6,637 nucleotides of DNA from the NCBI GenBank assembly GCA_013202725.1, contig JABMRH010000029.1, forward strand, positions 1-6,637, given 5' to 3'. This stretch comes from Desulfobacteraceae bacterium (GTDB lineage: Bacteria > Desulfobacterota > Desulfobacteria > Desulfobacterales > ETH-SRB1). The position numbers and the translations under genes are program-made. This document shows, piece after piece, positions 5,865 through 6,637 of this stretch. The notes under the pieces were generated by a model. The model ran no database searches, was not told the origin of the DNA, and saw only the letters and a list, made by a program, of their open reading frames with translations. Each line of letters opens with the position of its first letter. The stretch's first letter is position 1.

Positions 5865-6482
5865 TTAACCTTCCTGTCTTCCCACGACGCCTTCCTTTAT
5901 CAGGAACTCAATAATTTCGCAAACAGGCAGTCCGACGACATTTGTATAAGACCCGTTGATGCTTTTTACCAGAAAGGTGCCGAGTCCCTGAATGGCGTAT
6001 GCTCCTGCTTTGTCAAAAGGTTCCTTTGTATTAATATACCACTCGATTTCCTCGTCAGCCAGATTTTTAAAAAGAACTTCGGTTTTTATTGTTTCTGAAA
6101 AGCCTTTATTCTTGGCTTCGCAGCATATGCAATAGCCCGTCAGCACCTGATGAACTTGACCGCCAAGGCGTTTTAACATTGATTTTGCCTCTGCTTTTGA
6201 GCCTGGCTTGCCGAGGATGGTGTCGCCTATGAGTACAATTGTATCAGCTCCGATAACCCAGTTTTCAGGATACCTTTTTGACACATCATGAGCCTTTTTT
6301 TCCGCCAGGACCCTTACATAAGTTTCAGGCCCATAAGTTTCGGACAAGGGCAAAGATACAGACTTTTCGTCAAAATCGCTCGGGATAACAGAGAAGCAAA
6401 GCCCTGCCTGCTCTAAAAGATATCGGCGTCGCGGAGATTTGGATGCCAGAATTAAGATTGGGCTATCGCATGATTTTTGCAT
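5865..6482 (-). CDS. maf: Maf-family nucleoside triphosphate pyrophosphatase (YhdE-type, dTTP/UTP)
   Basis: Maf proteins hydrolyse non-canonical or surplus nucleoside triphosphates to monophosphate and pyrophosphate in the cytoplasm. The 205-residue protein shows the full motif set: ILASKSPRRRYLLEQAG at 11-27, EKKAHDV at 61-67, VIGADTIV at 76-83 with catalytic Asp80, GKP at 91-93, VLTGYCI at 113-119, FDKAGAYAIQG at 156-166, and INGSYTNVVGLP around 175-186. The KAGAYAIQG and GSYTNVVGLP segments are those of the YhdE subgroup (dTTP/UTP pyrophosphatase) rather than YceF (m7GTP), so that specificity is inferred. The start is ATG at 6482, nine residues before the conserved ILAS core, as usual. No Shine-Dalgarno sequence precedes it, and a candidate -10 element ends only 8 nt upstream, which suggests a leaderless or near-leaderless message. 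It is the first gene of the maf, yggS-family, queH cluster. Confidence 0.95.
   Translation of the reverse strand: MQKSCDSPILILASKSPRRRYLLEQAGLCFSVIPSDFDEKSVSLPLSETYGPETYVRVLAEKKAHDVSKRYPENWVIGADTIVLIGDTILGKPGSKAEAKSMLKRLGGQVHQVLTGYCICCEAKNKGFSETIKTEVLFKNLADEEIEWYINTKEPFDKAGAYAIQGLGTFLVKSINGSYTNVVGLPVCEIIEFLIKEGVVGRQEG
5869..5875 (-). promoter_or_regulatory. Ribosome binding site fixing the TTG start of the yggS-family gene
   Basis: AGGAAGG on the minus strand lies in the last codons of maf, with 7 nt between it and the TTG at 5861. It is the strongest Shine-Dalgarno match in the minus-strand cluster, and it decides the start because no ATG competes. Confidence 0.75.
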
Positions 6483-6490
6483 TGTAACAA

Positions 6491-6517
6491 ATTATCAGAT
6501 GACATATTGTTTGACAA
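6491..6517 (-). promoter_or_regulatory. Candidate promoter of the maf operon
   Basis: On the minus strand, TTGTCA (6517-6512, 5/6 match to -35) is followed after 15 bp by GATAAT (6496-6491, 5/6 match to -10). Transcription would be expected at or within a base or two of the maf ATG at 6482. The spacer is shorter than the optimal 17 bp, so the call is moderate. Confidence 0.45.
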
Positions 6518-6521
6518 GGAT

Positions 6522-6550
6522 TAATAGAGGGTCAGAGGTTAGGGATTAGG
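6522..6550. repeat. Degenerate short-repeat patch related to the other arrays
   Basis: This stretch reads as imperfect units such as AGAGGGTC, AGAGGTT, AGGGATT and AGGA. It resembles both the reverse complement of the ATCCTCTA array at 1-42 and the GGTTCAGA units at 4475-4537. Units are neither identical nor evenly spaced, so it may be a decayed array or simply purine-rich sequence. Confidence 0.35.
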
Positions 6551-6575
6551 AGGCTTATCGGACAGTCTCGAAATC

Positions 6576-6637
6576 GTCATGCCGCACTTGATCCGGCATC
6601 CAGAACGCATTGAATAGACTGGATTCCGGCTTTCGCC
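6576..6637. repeat. Dispersed palindromic repeat, cut by the window edge
   Basis: CCGGCATCCAG at 6593-6603 pairs with CTGGATTCCGG at 6619-6629 with one mismatch, around a 15-bp loop. The left arm carries a smaller internal hairpin (GCCG at 6581-6584 with CGGC at 6594-6597). The right arm begins CTTTCGCC and stops at the edge, where a mirror of GTCATGCCG would be expected. The pattern resembles intergenic palindromes of the form gtcattcc...atccag...ctggat...ggaatgac that recur in many proteobacterial genomes. Such units carry no gene and may be mobilised in trans or act as 3'-end structures. Confidence 0.7.

Noticed and set aside
1..6637. Defence, toxin-antitoxin, prophage or other novel gene system
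   Set aside because: All six supported genes fall into known families (SH3/YgiM, NadB, M48-TPR, QueH, YggS, Maf), and no unexplained gene-sized space remains.

Overview
The window looks like a chromosomal housekeeping segment from a Gram-negative bacterium. The moderate-to-low GC, the YgiM-like SH3 protein with a signal peptide, and the 'gtcatgccg...ccggcatccag...ctggattccgg' palindromic repeat at the right edge suggest a deltaproteobacterial (Desulfobacterales-like) genome. That assignment is an impression from sequence style and cannot be proved here. All six genes belong to recognisable families, and I see no phage, transposase, defence, toxin-antitoxin or CRISPR gene.

Layout. Positions 1-316 are non-coding: an 8-bp tandem repeat, a 7-bp tandem repeat, candidate promoters and a leader. 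Two plus-strand genes follow, joined by a TAATG junction: a secreted, C-terminally membrane-anchored SH3/coiled-coil protein (317-967) and nadB, L-aspartate oxidase, the first step of NAD synthesis from aspartate (967-2625). Three bases later nadB meets a convergent minus-strand gene for a polytopic M48 zinc metalloprotease with C-terminal TPR repeats (2629-4464). Upstream of the protease is a 174-bp spacer filled with short direct and inverted repeats built on GGTTCA/TGAACC. Beyond it lies a tight minus-strand cluster, in transcription order maf (6482-5865), the YggS/PLPBP-family PLP protein gene (5861-5178) and queH (5181-4639). Its junctions are a 3-bp gap and a 4-bp overlap. The right edge holds a candidate maf promoter, a degenerate repeat patch and a cut-off dispersed palindrome.

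Function. The minus-strand cluster combines nucleotide-pool hygiene (Maf), PLP homeostasis (YggS/PLPBP) and the last step of tRNA queuosine synthesis (QueH). The protease may be transcribed with them or from its own promoter. NadB shares an operon with an envelope protein for no obvious biochemical reason. The most unusual material is non-coding: related 7-8-bp repeat arrays in all three sizeable spacers, one of which abuts the protease start, together with TTG starts in the minus-strand cluster and a possibly leaderless maf mRNA.
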